A stretch of 64,000 nucleotides of DNA from Sphingomonadales bacterium (GCA_006226685.1 SBGG01000040.1:32508-96507), one strand, 5' to 3'. Shown: positions 20,287 to 31,901, numbered from the stretch's first letter. Translations and numbers: made by a program. Notes: generated from the sequence alone by a model not told the origin.

Positions 20287-22956
20287 TTAACCCAAACGGA
20301 CCAGCGCCGCCTGCAACCGTTCCGCCTCCGCCGACTTTTCGGCATGGTCGGCCCGCGCCTTCTCGACCGCCTCGGGCTTCGCCTTTTCGACGAAGCTCGG
20401 ATTGGCGAGCCGCCCCGCCAGCGATTTCGCTTCCTTCGCGACCCCTTCCAGCGCCTTGGCCAGACGCGCCTTTTCGGCGGCAATGTCGATCACGCCTTCC
20501 AGCGGCAGCACGAACGTCGCCTCATCGACCACGACCTGCGCCGAACCGCCCGCCGGAGCCGGATCGAACGACCAGCTGTCTATCCGCGCCAGGCGCGAGG
20601 CCGATGCTTTCTGCCGCTCCAGCCGCGTACGGGTCGCCTCCCCGGCGTCCTGCACATGGGCGGTCAGCTTCGCGCCGGGGGTGATGTTGAGTTCGGCCCG
20701 CGCCGCGCGCACTTCGCTCACCAGCCGGATCAGCCAGTCGACCTCCGCCTTCGCCTCGGCGTCCACCACCGCATTCGGGTTCGGCCATTGCGCGACGATC
20801 AGGTCATAAGGACGCTCGCCGAGCGCATGCCACAATTCCTCGGTGATGAACGGCATGAACGGGTGGAGCATGACGAGAATCTGGTCGAGCACCCAGCCCG
20901 CAACCGCCTTCGTCTCCTCATCGATCGATCCCTTGATCAGTTCCAGATACCAGTCGCAGAACTGATCCCAGACGAAATGATAGATCGCATTCGCGGCTGC
21001 ATCGAACCGCAGTTCGGCCAGCGCCTTGTCGAGCGCGGCGACGGTTTCGACCACCTCGCCGATGATCCACGCATTAACCGGCTGAGTCGCCGCCGGGGCT
21101 TCGACCGATGCGCTCGCGCCGATGCCGTTGGACATGGCGAAACGGGTCGCGTTCCACAGCTTGGTCGCGAAATTGCGATAGCCCTCGACGCGCTTCTCAT
21201 CCATCTTCACGTCGCGGCCCTGACTTTCCATCGCCGCCATGAAGAAGCGCAGCGCATCCGCGCCATAGCGGTCAATGAGGCCGAGCGGATCGACCACATT
21301 GCCCTTGGACTTGGACATTTTCTGCCCGTCGGCGGCGCGGACAAGGCCATGGAGATAGAGCCGTTTCCACGGCACCTCGCCCATGAACTCGATCCCCTGC
21401 ATCGCCATGCGCGCATCCCAGAAGAACAATATGTCGAAACCGGAAATCAGCAGGTCATTGGGATAATGCTTGGCCAGCAGATCGGTCTTTTCCGGCCAGC
21501 CGAGCGTCGCGAACGGCCACAGCGCGGAGGAGAACCATGTGTCGAGCACGTCGCTGTCGCGGGTCAGCGCCTTGTTGCCCGCCAGCGCCTGCGCCGCAGC
21601 CTCATCCTCGGCGACATAGACAGCACCATCCTCATCATACCATGCCGGTATCCGATGCCCCCACCAGAGCTGACGGGAAACGCACCAGGGCTGGATATTG
21701 TCCATCCAGTTGAAATAGGTTTTTTCCCAGCTCTTGGGGACGATCTCGATCGCGCCGCTCTTCACCGACTCGATCGCCGGTTTCGCCAGCGTCGCGGCAT
21801 CGACATACCATTGGTCGGTCAGCCAGGGTTCGATCACCACGCCGGAACGATCGCCATAGGGCGTCTGGATCACGCGATCCTCAGCCTCTTTCTCATTCCC
21901 TTCCTTGTCGGCAAAGGTCACGAGCAGCCCCAGTTCATCGAGCGCAGCCACCACTTTGCGGCGCGCATCGAACCGGTCGAGACCGATATAAGCCTCGGGA
22001 ACCAGCCCATCCGCCGTCTGGCAGACATGCGCATCGGCATCGAGCATGTTCAACATCTGCGCGGGGGCAATGCCCGCTCGCTTGCCGACCTCGAAATCGT
22101 TGAAGTCATGCCCCGGCGTGATCTTCACCGCGCCCGACCCCAGTTCCGGGTCGGCATGATCGTCGGCAACGATCCTGATCCGGCGCCCGGTAATCGGCAG
22201 GACAACCTCCTTGCCGATCACGCTCTTATAGCGTTCATCCTCGCCATTCACCGCAACCGCCATGTCGGCGAGCATCGTTTCCGGCCGGGTGGTCGCGACG
22301 ACGATATGATCGCGCCCGTCATCCAGCGTTACCCCATCGGCGAGCGGGTAACGGAAATGCCAGAATTTGCCGAGAACCTCCCGCGTTTCGACCTCAAGGT
22401 CGGAAATCGCGGTCTTGAGGCCGGGATCCCAGTTCACCAGCCGCTTGTCGCGATAGAGCAGCCCTTTATTGTAAAGGTCCACGAACACCTTGACGACCGC
22501 CCGGGTGAAATGCGGGTCCATGGTGAACTGCTCACGGCTCCAGTCCATCGAGCAGCCGAGGCGACGAAGCTGGCCGGTAATCGTGCCGCCGCTCTCCGCC
22601 TTCCATTCCCAGACTTTTTCGACGAACTGGTCGCGCGAATAGTCGGTACGCTTCTCGCCGCGCGCATTCATCTGCCGCTCGACCACCATCTGCGTGGCGA
22701 TGCCCGCATGGTCGGTGCCCACGACCCACAGCGCATCCTTGCCGCGCAGCCGCTCATAACGGATCATGATGTCCTGCAGCGTATTGTCGAGCGCATGGCC
22801 GATATGCAGCGAGCCGGTGACGTTAGGCGGCGGGTTGACGATGGTGAACGGCGCGGCAGCGGGGCGTTCGGGGCGGAACAGGCCACCCTCTTCCCAATGC
22901 TTGTACCAGCGCGCCTCTATGGACGCGGGATCGAATGTCTTGGCAAGTTCGGTCAT
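20287..22956 (-). CDS. valS: Valyl-tRNA synthetase
   Basis: [47 protein letters not shown] at 22956. Confidence 0.98.
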   Translation of the reverse strand: MTELAKTFDPASIEARWYKHWEEGGLFRPERPAAAPFTIVNPPPNVTGSLHIGHALDNTLQDIMIRYERLRGKDALWVVGTDHAGIATQMVVERQMNARGEKRTDYSRDQFVEKVWEWKAESGGTITGQLRRLGCSMDWSREQFTMDPHFTRAVVKVFVDLYNKGLLYRDKRLVNWDPGLKTAISDLEVETREVLGKFWHFRYPLADGVTLDDGRDHIVVATTRPETMLADMAVAVNGEDERYKSVIGKEVVLPITGRRIRIVADDHADPELGSGAVKITPGHDFNDFEVGKRAGIAPAQMLNMLDADAHVCQTADGLVPEAYIGLDRFDARRKVVAALDELGLLVTFADKEGNEKEAEDRVIQTPYGDRSGVVIEPWLTDQWYVDAATLAKPAIESVKSGAIEIVPKSWEKTYFNWMDNIQPWCVSRQLWWGHRIPAWYDEDGAVYVAEDEAAAQALAGNKALTRDSDVLDTWFSSALWPFATLGWPEKTDLLAKHYPNDLLISGFDILFFWDARMAMQGIEFMGEVPWKRLYLHGLVRAADGQKMSKSKGNVVDPLGLIDRYGADALRFFMAAMESQGRDVKMDEKRVEGYRNFATKLWNATRFAMSNGIGASASVEAPAATQPVNAWIIGEVVETVAALDKALAELRFDAAANAIYHFVWDQFCDWYLELIKGSIDEETKAVAGWVLDQILVMLHPFMPFITEELWHALGERPYDLIVAQWPNPNAVVDAEAKAEVDWLIRLVSEVRAARAELNITPGAKLTAHVQDAGEATRTRLERQKASASRLARIDSWSFDPAPAGGSAQVVVDEATFVLPLEGVIDIAAEKARLAKALEGVAKEAKSLAGRLANPSFVEKAKPEAVEKARADHAEKSAEAERLQAALVRLG

Positions 22957-23068
22957 GGCGCGGGCCTTAACGGGATTTAGAGCGAAATGGAACATTGTAG
23001 GACGAGAGAAATCCCGCCCGACGGACACTGGACAGCAGCGGATCGGACAAGAGGCGGAAAACGCAAAA

Positions 23069-23090
23069 CGGGGCAAGCGATGCTGCCCCG
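23069..23090 (-). terminator. Rho-independent terminator of the popZ-like gene
   Basis: CGGGGCA...TGCCCCG hairpin; minus strand reads ...TGCCCCGTTTTGCGTTTT. Confidence 0.65.
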
Positions 23091-23119
23091 TTCAAGCCGT
23101 TAGCGGAACCTGTTCAGCC

Positions 23120-23701
23120 TCAGAGCGAGCGGCCGGTAATCCGCGCAATTTCCTTCGCCACCATGCCTTCAACCAGCGTCGGCAGATTGGCGTCCAGCCA
23201 TTGCTTCAACATCGGCTTCAGCATTTCCCGCACCAGCCCTTCCAGCGTATGGTCGCCGGGCGTGGAGGGCGAAACGATCATCGAAGACAGCGCCGCGAGC
23301 GAAGACCGCGCCGCAATTTCACTTTCCACCGAAACGATGGGGCCCTCGGCCGCAGCATCCAGCGATACCGGGGCTTTGACCGCTCGAGTCGTTGCCTGCT
23401 CCTGATGGACCGGTTCGATTTCAGGATCGTCTTCCATGGGATCGATCTCGTCCCCCTTGCCGACCTTCGGCATTTCATCGGTCAGTTCCAGAACCTCATC
23501 GACATAGGAAGGCGAAACATCTTCGGTCACGCCCGCCATGCTCGCCACCACGGCCTTGCGATGCGATTCACGATCCGATTCGCGGCGATAGCGCGCTTTT
23601 CGCCCTCCCTGCGGATCGGCATTTTCCGCATCTTCAGCTATTATGCGTTTGATGGAGGACAATATCTCCTCCATGGACGGTTCCTTGCTCATGTCGCCCA
23701 T
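23120..23701 (-). CDS. PopZ-like / DUF2497 protein
   Basis: N-terminal MSKEPSMEEILSSIKRIIAED, acidic/Pro-rich linker, C-terminal LEGLVREMLKPMLKQWLDANLPTLVEGMVAKEIARI. Confidence 0.87.
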   Translation of the reverse strand: MGDMSKEPSMEEILSSIKRIIAEDAENADPQGGRKARYRRESDRESHRKAVVASMAGVTEDVSPSYVDEVLELTDEMPKVGKGDEIDPMEDDPEIEPVHQEQATTRAVKAPVSLDAAAEGPIVSVESEIAARSSLAALSSMIVSPSTPGDHTLEGLVREMLKPMLKQWLDANLPTLVEGMVAKEIARITGRSL

Positions 23702-23838
23702 CGATAGCCCACCTGTCTCTCGGCCCACCCCATTATGTGGCCGCGCACAATGGCAGTTTATCATAGTGTGTCAAGTTGAAGCAATTCGGTTAACCCGATC
23801 ACCGTGCGGGCGACCGGATCAGGCCCGAAAAAACCGGG

Positions 23839-24501
23839 TCAGAACTGGAATTCGGGACGCTTCACTTCGAAACCCGGCACTTCGGCCATTTCCATATCGG
23901 CAAGGCTCGCAAAACCGATCACATCATTCACCTTGCGCCCAGATACCAGCCGGGTGACGCCGCGCTCCACCAGACCCATGGCAACATGGCCGCCTTCGGT
24001 GAGCTGGGCTGTCAGCGCCGCCGGAAATTCCGGCACGACGCCATCGATGACAATCGCATCATAGGGCGCACCTGCCGCATAGCCCTCGACTCCCTTGCCC
24101 TGCACCCAGGTCACGCCTTCCTGCAGGGCCTCGGGACGCTCATCCTCGCTGACGACCGTCACATCCACGCCCATCGTATCGAGCAGCGCGGCGCTATAAC
24201 CGGTCGCATCGCCCAGCAACAGCACCTTGTCGCCTTCGCCGATCTCGGCGATGGTCAGCAGGCGCCCGGTGGCCAGCGGCGGATTGATCGAACGGCCGTT
24301 GCCAAGCGGAACCGGGCGATCGATATAAGCGGATGCGCGCCGGTCTTCAGGCAGGAAATCCTCGCGCGGCACGCTCGACATAGCGGCAATCACGGCACCA
24401 TCATTGACATCGCTGGTCCGAAGCTGGCTCAGCACCATGGCCTCGCGCATCGCCGCAAAATCAACCTGACCCAAATTCGCCTCCCGAATCACCGCGCCCA
24501 A
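23839..24501 (-). CDS. Protein-L-isoaspartate O-methyltransferase family protein
   Basis: AMVLSQLRTSDVNDGAVIAAMSSVPREDFLPEDRRASAYIDRPVPLGNGRSINPPLATGRLL. Confidence 0.87.
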   Translation of the reverse strand: MGAVIREANLGQVDFAAMREAMVLSQLRTSDVNDGAVIAAMSSVPREDFLPEDRRASAYIDRPVPLGNGRSINPPLATGRLLTIAEIGEGDKVLLLGDATGYSAALLDTMGVDVTVVSEDERPEALQEGVTWVQGKGVEGYAAGAPYDAIVIDGVVPEFPAALTAQLTEGGHVAMGLVERGVTRLVSGRKVNDVIGFASLADMEMAEVPGFEVKRPEFQF

Positions 24502-24540
24502 TGCGCGCTTAAAGACCGATATACAGGCCCTCTAGGGTCA

Positions 24541-24568
24541 AAACCCGATCAGGACAAGGATCGGGTTT
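24541..24568 (-). terminator. Rho-independent terminator downstream of 3-hydroxybutyrate dehydrogenase
   Basis: Perfect 10-bp stem AAACCCGATC / GATCGGGTTT, minus strand followed by T-run. Confidence 0.7.
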
Positions 24569-24644
24569 CCACCGCACGACGCCTTTCGACATGGAGGGCG
24601 CCCGCCGGGCTATTCATCCGGACCGGCCGCGCTCTCCTCGCCCA

Positions 24645-25442
24645 TCACTGCGCGGTCCAGCCCCCGTCAACCGAGATATTGCTCCCGGTGATGTTGGCCG
24701 CCGCATCTCCGCACAGGAACAGCGCGACCGCCGCAACCTGCTCCACGGTAACGAACTGCTTGGTCGGTTGCCCGGCGAGCAGCACATCGTTCATCACCTG
24801 CTCGCGCGTCATGTTGCGCGCCTTCATCGTGTCCGGGATCTGCTTTTCGACCAGCGGGGTCCAGACATAGCCGGGCGAAATACAGTTGGCGGTCACGCCG
24901 AAGGTCGCCAGTTCCAGCGCGATCGTCTTGGTGAACCCGGCAATGCCGTGTTTCGCGGTGACATAGGCGCTCTTGAACGGCGAAGCGATCAGCGAGTGAG
25001 CCGAGGCGGTCTGGATGATCCGGCCCCATTTCTTTCCCTTCATATAGGGGACAGCCAGCCGCGTGGTATGGAATGCACTGTTCAGGTTGAGCGCGATGAT
25101 GAGATTCCACTTGTCGAGCGGGAATTCCTCGACCGGAGCCACATGCTGCATCCCCGCATTATTGATGAGAATATCAACGCCGCCGAAAACACTGGCGGCC
25201 TCATTCATCATCGCTTCGATCTCTTCGACCTTTGTCAGGTCATGCCCCAGATAAATTGCTTTTGCGCCGCTCGCTGCCTCCAGCCCCTGACGCTCCTGCT
25301 CGATCGCATCCTTGTCGCCGAAACCGTTGATGACGACATTCGCCCCTGCCTCGGCCAGCGTCTTCGCATAAGCAAGGCCGATGCCGGAGGTCGAGCCGGT
25401 GATGAGCGCTGTCTTGCCTGCAAGGCTTTGGACTTGGGTCAT
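24645..25442 (-). CDS. 3-hydroxybutyrate dehydrogenase (SDR family)
   Basis: KTALITGSTSGIGLAYAKTLAEAGANVVING, NNAGMQHVAPVEEFPLDKW, YVTAKHGIAGFTKT, NCISPGYVWTPLVEKQ. Confidence 0.92.
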   Translation of the reverse strand: MTQVQSLAGKTALITGSTSGIGLAYAKTLAEAGANVVINGFGDKDAIEQERQGLEAASGAKAIYLGHDLTKVEEIEAMMNEAASVFGGVDILINNAGMQHVAPVEEFPLDKWNLIIALNLNSAFHTTRLAVPYMKGKKWGRIIQTASAHSLIASPFKSAYVTAKHGIAGFTKTIALELATFGVTANCISPGYVWTPLVEKQIPDTMKARNMTREQVMNDVLLAGQPTKQFVTVEQVAAVALFLCGDAAANITGSNISVDGGWTAQ

Positions 25443-26587
25443 GCTTTCTTCTCCTTGAGATGGTCTGGCCGATCGAGATCGAAGGTCGCGGTCGATCCGT
25501 CCAATATATTGCTGGCGATCAGGTCGCCTTTGTGCATCACGCCGTCCACCGCTTCCATGCCCTGCATCCAGTGATCGAGCATGGTGGAGCGTGAAAATTC
25601 GAAATCGCGCGCACCGCTTTCCCAGGCGCGGCTGCGATAAATCAGGTGAACGATGTTGAGCGCACCTTCATTTATCATTCCACGCAGACGCACGACATCC
25701 GGGTCGCCGGCCATCTCCGGCGGCAGCTTGTCGAGCACCCGCCGGATCGCATGATGTTCCATACGGCTGCGCAGATAGCTGTCCGTCACATGCCGGGTGC
25801 GGCTCGAATATTGAATATCCTTCTGCCGTGACCAGACATCGGTCAGCTCCCGCGGCATCGGCCCCTCCGCCGGGAACAGATCGACCTGAAAGACCAGCAT
25901 GTCATCATCACATTGATGATCGACAACATGGGCCAGCGGCGTGTTCGAGACGATGCCGCCGTCCCAATAATGGCGACCGTCTATTTCTATGGGCGGGAGG
26001 CCCGGCGGCAGCGCGCCCGACGCCATGATATGACGCACATCGATCCGGCCATCGCGATGATGCTCGCCACCGGGGCCGCGCGTATCGAAATAAACGAAAT
26101 TGCCGCTCTCGACATCGACCGCTCCGACCGAAAGCCGCACCGGCCCGTCATTCAACAGATCCCAGTCGATCAGGTCGTTGAGGGTTTCGGCGAGCGGCGA
26201 CGTATCATACAGGCTGATCGCTTCCTTCGTCCCCATCGGCTGCAGAAAATTGGGCAGGCTGTGCGGACGGAAAAACCCCGGCACGCCGAAAGCCGCGACC
26301 ACACTTGCGGCGGCGAGATGGGCCGCCTCACGAATATGGTCATTTTCCAGCAGCCAGAAATTGGGCATGCCGCCGCTGACCTTGTTCCAGAAGGCGCGTA
26401 GCTTTGCCAGCCGTTGCTCCGGGGGGTTGCCGGCGATAATCGCGGCGTTGACCGCACCGATCGAAATACCCGCGACCCAGTCGATATCGACATCGAGCGC
26501 GGCAAGCTGCTCATAGACGCCAGCCTGAAAAGAACCGAGTGCGCCGCCGCCTTGCAACACAAGCACGACATGGTCGGGAAGAGGCAT
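25439..26587 (-). CDS. Patatin-like phospholipase family protein with DUF3734-type C-terminus
   Basis: LVLQGGGALGSFQAGVYEQL, GISIGAVNAAIIAGN, HYWDGGIVSNTPL; overlaps the downstream dehydrogenase start. Confidence 0.9.
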   Translation of the reverse strand: MPLPDHVVLVLQGGGALGSFQAGVYEQLAALDVDIDWVAGISIGAVNAAIIAGNPPEQRLAKLRAFWNKVSGGMPNFWLLENDHIREAAHLAAASVVAAFGVPGFFRPHSLPNFLQPMGTKEAISLYDTSPLAETLNDLIDWDLLNDGPVRLSVGAVDVESGNFVYFDTRGPGGEHHRDGRIDVRHIMASGALPPGLPPIEIDGRHYWDGGIVSNTPLAHVVDHQCDDDMLVFQVDLFPAEGPMPRELTDVWSRQKDIQYSSRTRHVTDSYLRSRMEHHAIRRVLDKLPPEMAGDPDVVRLRGMINEGALNIVHLIYRSRAWESGARDFEFSRSTMLDHWMQGMEAVDGVMHKGDLIASNILDGSTATFDLDRPDHLKEKKA

Positions 26588-26752
26588 AGGCGCCTTAGCG
26601 CGGCGTCGAAAACTGTGCCGTGAGTGTTCCATTGTGCGGTGCGATATACGCCTTCTCCACTCCTTGATCCATAGCCAAAGGTAAAGTTACAGCCCTTTTT
26701 CTGGTCAAGCCCCGCCTGCTCGCTTAAGAGATTCGCGGAAAGGATTGGAGCG

Positions 26753-27655
26753 ATGCGCCTCGACGACGAACAGGAAAGCAGCAATTACGAGATTCAGACC
26801 GGTCGTTCCGGCGGGATTGGCGGCGGCCTCGGCGGCGGCAATCTGCTCGGCATGTTGCTGCCGCTCGTCGGGTCCAGATTCGGATGCGGCGGAATCGCCG
26901 TCGTCCTCATCCTGATGGCGGTAATGGGCGGCGGGCTCAATCTGGGATCGCTCACCGGGCTTCAGGATGGCGGTGTCACTCCTCACCAGCAAAGCCAGAG
27001 CCCTGCCGGATCGACAGAGCTCACCGATATTCAGCGCATCTCGCTCAAGGTATTGGGATCGACCGAGCGGCGCTGGCAGGAGATTTTCGCGGCGGAGGGC
27101 CAGACCTACCCACCGCCCACGCTGGTCTTCTACAGCCGCAACGGCATGTCGGGATGTGGGGCGGCGCAATCGGCCATGGGACCATTCTACTGCCCGGCGG
27201 ATCGGAAAATCTATCTCGACACCGACTTTTTCAATGAAATGAAAACCCGGTTCAACGCACCGGGTGATTTCCCGATCGGCTATATCATTGCCCATGAGGT
27301 CGGCCACCATATCCAGACGGTCACCGGCCTCTCCGACAAGGTCCGCAAGGCGCAGCAGCGTGCCAGCGAGGCCGAAGGCAATACATTGCAGGTCCGCATG
27401 GAGTTGCAGGCGGATTGCTATGCCGGCGTCTGGGCGGCCCGCGACCAAAATTTGATGGAACCAGGCGATCTGGAGGAAGGCATGCGCGCGGCCCATGCGA
27501 TCGGCGATGATACGCTGATGCAGCAGGCGGGACGTGCGCCGGTCGAGAGCATGTTCACCCATGGCTCCTCCGAACAGCGTATGCGATGGCTGAAAAAGGG
27601 ACTGGATACGGGCAATCCGGCCGCCTGCGACACTTTCGCGGCAAGCACCATCTGA
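26753..27655 (+). CDS. Neutral zinc metallopeptidase (YpfJ family)
   Basis: MRLDDEQESSNYEIQTGRSGG, AIIGYIIAHEVGHHIQ (HEVGHH), LQADCYAGVWA. Confidence 0.93.
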   Translation: MRLDDEQESSNYEIQTGRSGGIGGGLGGGNLLGMLLPLVGSRFGCGGIAVVLILMAVMGGGLNLGSLTGLQDGGVTPHQQSQSPAGSTELTDIQRISLKVLGSTERRWQEIFAAEGQTYPPPTLVFYSRNGMSGCGAAQSAMGPFYCPADRKIYLDTDFFNEMKTRFNAPGDFPIGYIIAHEVGHHIQTVTGLSDKVRKAQQRASEAEGNTLQVRMELQADCYAGVWAARDQNLMEPGDLEEGMRAAHAIGDDTLMQQAGRAPVESMFTHGSSEQRMRWLKKGLDTGNPAACDTFAASTI

Positions 27656-27679
27656 AGCCAGCTTCTATTGCAGGTTGAG

Positions 27680-27739
27680 CTAGGGTCAGGATCGCCATTT
27701 GGACGCCTCAACGGCGCCAATAACGGGTCCTGACCCTAA
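27680..27739. mobile_element. MITE-like element, family B minimal copy (about 60 bp)
   Basis: CTAGGGTCAGGATC...GGTCCTGACCCTAA inverted ends with TA; its reverse complement aligns with the left end of the 61720 element. Confidence 0.7.
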
Positions 27740-28194
27740 GGAAAGGCAGCTTGTCGCGCTGCACAGCACGGCCGGTTGAAACGGGCCAACAACGAGCGCG
27801 ATAATCGCCGTTTCGGTTCATCGGCACAGGTCTTGGATATCCGACGGCCGTCGGGCAAGTGCGCCGATAGCGAACTCATCCTTCTGCGCCGCAGATATTT
27901 AATCACCATAAGAGGGGGGGGATCATCGGCACGCGACCCGAAAGCGACACAGCTTCTTGCCGATGATCCTTGCCGCATCGCCTCGTGGGCTCCGGGAAGA
28001 CATATTCAGGAAGCAGCGCAGATAAGGGCGGGTCATAAAATCGTCATGTCCCGCACATGGGGGACAGCGACCGCAGCATGGCCGGAACATTTCCAAACCC
28101 GATGGACACATCGGGCACTCCGAAAGGCAGAAGCATGCAGTCTGCCGCCGATCCGAACAAAACCGGACAAGCCCCGGTAACATCATTACAGGAA

Positions 28195-28226
28195 AAGGGC
28201 CGCCCGGAATAATCCGAACGGCCCTT
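28195..28226 (-). terminator. Rho-independent terminator of pnp
   Basis: AAGGGCCG...CGGCCCTT hairpin; minus strand followed by TTTT. Confidence 0.75.
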
Positions 28227-28252
28227 CCCTCACTATCTTTGCCCGGAGGCGA

Positions 28253-30559
28253 TCAATCCTGCGTCAGGAAATCCGGCAGGCCGCCCGGCGCATCACCATC
28301 GTCATCGCCCGAACGCTCCTTGCGCGGTCCGCGATCACGGTCGCCGCGACCACCGCCACGACGACGGTCACCCCGGTCGCCGCGACCACCCCGGTCGCCC
28401 CGGTCACCACGATCACCCTTGTCGCCGCGCGATTCCCGCGGAGGACGGGTATCCTCCAGCTCCTCACCGGTTTCCTGATCGACGACGCGCATCGACAGGC
28501 GAACCTTGCCGCGACCGTCGATCTCGAGCACCTTGACCTTGACCTCCTGCCCTTCGGACACGACGTCGGTCGGCTTCTCGACCCGCTCATTCTTCATCTC
28601 GGACACATGGACGAGACCGTCACGGCCGCCCATGAAGTTCACGAACGCGCCAAAATCGACGATGTTCACGACCTTACCGGTATAGATCTTGCCAACTTCC
28701 GGTTCCTCGACAATGCCGAGAATCCAGGCCTTGGCCGCCTCGATCTGGTTGATGTCGGACGAGCTGATCTTGATGACGCCATCATCATCGATATCGACCT
28801 TCGCGCCGGTTTCGGCGACGATCTCGCGAATTACCTTGCCGCCGGTGCCGATAACGTCACGGATCTTCGACTTATCGATCTGCATCGTCTCGATACGCGG
28901 AGCGTGGGCCGAAAGCTCACCGCTCACATCACCGATCGCCTTCTTCATCTCGCCAAGAATATGCGCGCGGCCTTCCTTCGCCTGAGCGAGAGCCTGCCGC
29001 ATGATTTCCTCGGTGATACCGGCGATCTTGATGTCCATCTGAAGGCTGGTGATGCCTTCTTCCGTACCCGCGACCTTGAAATCCATATCGCCCAGATGAT
29101 CCTCGTCACCGAGAATGTCGCTGAGTACCGTGAAGTCCTTGCCTTCAAGGATCAGGCCCATAGCGATACCCGAAACCGGGCGCTTCAACGGAACGCCGGC
29201 ATCCAGCATCGAGAGGCAGCCGCCGCACACCGTCGCCATCGACGAGGAGCCGTTGGACTCGGTGATGTCGGAGAGCACGCGGATCGTGTAGGGGAACTCT
29301 TCCTTGGTCGGCAGCACCGGATGCAGCGCGCGCCAGGCGAGCTTGCCATGGCCGACTTCGCGGCGACCCGGAGCACCGAAACGGCCCACTTCACCGACCG
29401 AATAGGGCGGGAAGTTGTAATGGAGCATGAAGCTCTCATAACGCAGACCGTCAAGACCATCGATCATCTGCTCGGCATCCTTGGTGCCCAGCGTGGTGGT
29501 GCAGATCGCCTGCGTCTCGCCACGGGTGAACAGCGCCGAACCATGGGTACGCGGCAGGAAGCCGACCATCGATTCGATCGGGCGCACCTGCGTGGTGGTG
29601 CGGCCGTCGATACGCTGGCCATCCTTCAGGATCGCGGTGCGGACGATTTCCGCTTCCAGCTTCTTGGTGATCTTGATCGCAGTCATCAACGTCTGGCCAT
29701 CGACGCCCTGCCCTTCATAATGGGCCTTCACGCGATCACGTGCGGAATTGAGCGCGTTGGAACGGGCCTGCTTGTCGGTCAGTTTGTAGGCCGCAGCGAT
29801 ATCGTCGCCGACCATCGACTTGATATAGGCCTTCATCTCGGCCGTATTGTCGGAAAGGTCGATTTCCCACGGTTCCTTCGCCGCCTTTTCGGCGAGCGCA
29901 ATGATCGCGTCGATCACCTTCCTCGATTCGGCATGGGCGAACATGACCGCGCCCAGCATCTCATCCTCGGTCAGTTCCTTGGCCTCGGACTCGACCATCA
30001 TCACCGCATCCTGCGTCGCGGCAACGACGAGGTCGAGACGGCCCTCGGCGGCTTCGGAAAGCGACGGGTTGAGCTGATACTCGCCATCCTTGAAGCCGAC
30101 GCGCGCAGCGCCGATCGGCCCCATGAACGGAACGCCCGAAATGGTAAGCGCGGCCGAGGCCGCCACCATCGCGACGATATCGGGCTCGGTCTCGCCGTCA
30201 TAGCTCATCACCTGGGCGATGACGTTGATTTCGTTGTAGAAACCTTCGGGGAACAGCGGGCGCACCGGGCGATCGATCAGGCGGGAAACCAGCGTTTCCT
30301 TCTCCGTCGCGCCGCGCTCACGCTTGAAAAAGCCGCCGGGGATACGACCGGCAGCGGAATATTTTTCCTGATAGTGAACGGTGAGCGGGAAGAAATCCTG
30401 CCCTTCCTTCACCGACTTGGCCGCCGTGACCGCGCACAGCACCACCGTTTCGCCATAGGTCGCGAGTACCGCGCCATCGGCCTGACGGGCGACACGGCCC
30501 GTTTCGAGAGTCAGCGTCTTGCCGCCCCACTCGATTTCCACTTTCTTCACATCGAACAT
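28253..30559 (-). CDS. pnp: Polyribonucleotide nucleotidyltransferase
   Basis: [31 protein letters not shown] ([18 protein letters not shown]) and S1 ([20 protein letters not shown]) domains; RGD-rich tail. Confidence 0.98.
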   Translation of the reverse strand: MFDVKKVEIEWGGKTLTLETGRVARQADGAVLATYGETVVLCAVTAAKSVKEGQDFFPLTVHYQEKYSAAGRIPGGFFKRERGATEKETLVSRLIDRPVRPLFPEGFYNEINVIAQVMSYDGETEPDIVAMVAASAALTISGVPFMGPIGAARVGFKDGEYQLNPSLSEAAEGRLDLVVAATQDAVMMVESEAKELTEDEMLGAVMFAHAESRKVIDAIIALAEKAAKEPWEIDLSDNTAEMKAYIKSMVGDDIAAAYKLTDKQARSNALNSARDRVKAHYEGQGVDGQTLMTAIKITKKLEAEIVRTAILKDGQRIDGRTTTQVRPIESMVGFLPRTHGSALFTRGETQAICTTTLGTKDAEQMIDGLDGLRYESFMLHYNFPPYSVGEVGRFGAPGRREVGHGKLAWRALHPVLPTKEEFPYTIRVLSDITESNGSSSMATVCGGCLSMLDAGVPLKRPVSGIAMGLILEGKDFTVLSDILGDEDHLGDMDFKVAGTEEGITSLQMDIKIAGITEEIMRQALAQAKEGRAHILGEMKKAIGDVSGELSAHAPRIETMQIDKSKIRDVIGTGGKVIREIVAETGAKVDIDDDGVIKISSSDINQIEAAKAWILGIVEEPEVGKIYTGKVVNIVDFGAFVNFMGGRDGLVHVSEMKNERVEKPTDVVSEGQEVKVKVLEIDGRGKVRLSMRVVDQETGEELEDTRPPRESRGDKGDRGDRGDRGGRGDRGDRRRGGGRGDRDRGPRKERSGDDDGDAPGGLPDFLTQD

Positions 30560-30698
30560 CGATTTTCCTTCCACCCACTGCGCCCTATTGCGCGGCGGGG
30601 CTTACAGATGCGGACAAGGCCGGTCCGCAGCGGCACGGAGGCAGTCTTTTCGCCCCCTGGACAGGACCATGCCGGATTGCATGACCTCTGAATCGAAA

Positions 30699-30716
30699 CG
30701 GCCCCGAAGGGGGCCG
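30699..30716 (-). terminator. Terminator-like hairpin after rpsO
   Basis: CGGCCCC-GAAG-GGGGCCG, minus strand followed by TTTCGATT. Confidence 0.55.
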
Positions 30717-30732
30717 CTTCACTTTGCCGACC

Positions 30733-31002
30733 TTATTTACGAAGGCCCAGCTTTGCGATCAGCGCCTCATAGCGGCCCTGATCCTTTTTCTTCAGATAAT
30801 CGAGCAGCGAACGGCGCTTGTTGACCAACATCAACAAGCCGCGGCGGCTGTGATTATCCTTGTGATGCCCTTTGAAATGCTCGGTCAGGTTCACGATACG
30901 CTCGGAGAGGATCGCAACCTGTACTTCCGGCGAACCGGTATCGCCCTCGGCGCGGGCATGTTCCTTGATCAGCGCTTCCTTGCGCTCAGCAGTAATCGAC
31001 AT
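30733..31002 (-). CDS. rpsO: 30S ribosomal protein S15
   Basis: [51 protein letters not shown]. Confidence 0.98.
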   Translation of the reverse strand: MSITAERKEALIKEHARAEGDTGSPEVQVAILSERIVNLTEHFKGHHKDNHSRRGLLMLVNKRRSLLDYLKKKDQGRYEALIAKLGLRK

Positions 31003-31019
31003 CGGGCTTCCTTTCTGAA

Positions 31020-31901
31020 CTAGAGATTGAAACCCCGCACGACCTTTATTTCCGGTCCGGTTCCTTCAACCAGCGCGACGGGCGTTTCGCCCTCCATCGC
31101 CAGCATCAGGCCCTGCCTGCGGGGGTTCCCGACGAGCACGCGCCCCTGACGGAGCGCGCCTGCCTCGGCGGGAGTGACGGGTAGAGCCGGGATGTCGTCC
31201 AGCCCCGCCGTCAACGGCAGCATATACTGACCGATGCCGCGCTCCCTAGCAGCTTCCTGCAATTTGTCCAGTGGAATCGCCTGTTCCAGCGTGAACGGCC
31301 CCGCCTTCGTCCGGCGCAGCATCGTCACATGGCCGACCGTTCCCGCCGCCAGCGCAATGTCGCGGGCAAGGCTGCGGATATAGGTGCCCTTGGACACGGC
31401 GGCGGTGAAAGTCGCGCTCTCACCGTCATAGGCGACCAGGTCCAGCATATGAATCGTCACCGCGCGGGATTTGAGGACCACGTCCTCCCCTGCCCGCGCC
31501 AGATCATAGGCCCGCCGCCCGTCGACCTTCAGCGCCGAAAAGGCCGGCGGCATCTGCTCGATGGGGCCTCTAAAACGCGCCAGCACCGCCTCAACCCCCT
31601 CTCGTGCGGGGCGGACATCGCTCGTCGCGATCACCTGCCCCTCGGCATCCAGCGTATCGGTCTGCTCCCCGAATTTCAGCGTAAAATCATAGATTTTGTC
31701 GCTATCGAGCATTCGCCCTGCCAGCTTGGTCGCCTCGCCCAGCGCCACCGGCAACACCCCGTTTGCCAGCGGATCGAGCGTGCCGCCATGACCGATTTTC
31801 GTCTTGGGTACACCCGCTTCCCGCAGGCAACGCTTGATCGCGCTCACCGCCTGCGTCGATCCCAGCCCATAGGGTTTGTCGAGTATCAGCCAGCCGTGCA
31901 T
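31020..31901 (-). CDS. truB: tRNA pseudouridine(55) synthase TruB
   Basis: [41 protein letters not shown]. Confidence 0.97.
   Translation of the reverse strand: MHGWLILDKPYGLGSTQAVSAIKRCLREAGVPKTKIGHGGTLDPLANGVLPVALGEATKLAGRMLDSDKIYDFTLKFGEQTDTLDAEGQVIATSDVRPAREGVEAVLARFRGPIEQMPPAFSALKVDGRRAYDLARAGEDVVLKSRAVTIHMLDLVAYDGESATFTAAVSKGTYIRSLARDIALAAGTVGHVTMLRRTKAGPFTLEQAIPLDKLQEAARERGIGQYMLPLTAGLDDIPALPVTPAEAGALRQGRVLVGNPRRQGLMLAMEGETPVALVEGTGPEIKVVRGFNL

Noticed and set aside
20344-22980. 878-aa plus-strand ORF opposite valS
   Set aside because: Shadow ORF from high-GC codon bias; His/Arg/Asp-rich low-complexity translation with no domain pattern, while the opposite strand is unmistakable valS.
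24531-24540. CTAGGGTCA resembling a family B terminus
   Set aside because: Similarity stops after 9 nt and the sequence is explained by the adjacent 10-bp-stem terminator; no partner end found.
27740-28190. ORF 27776-28180 (+) and a run of 8 Gs near 27914
   Set aside because: No domain-like sequence, no convincing RBS, and the poly-G run suggests non-coding DNA; left unannotated.
28607-30691. 694-aa plus-strand ORF opposite pnp
   Set aside because: Shadow ORF; no recognisable domain and pnp is certain.
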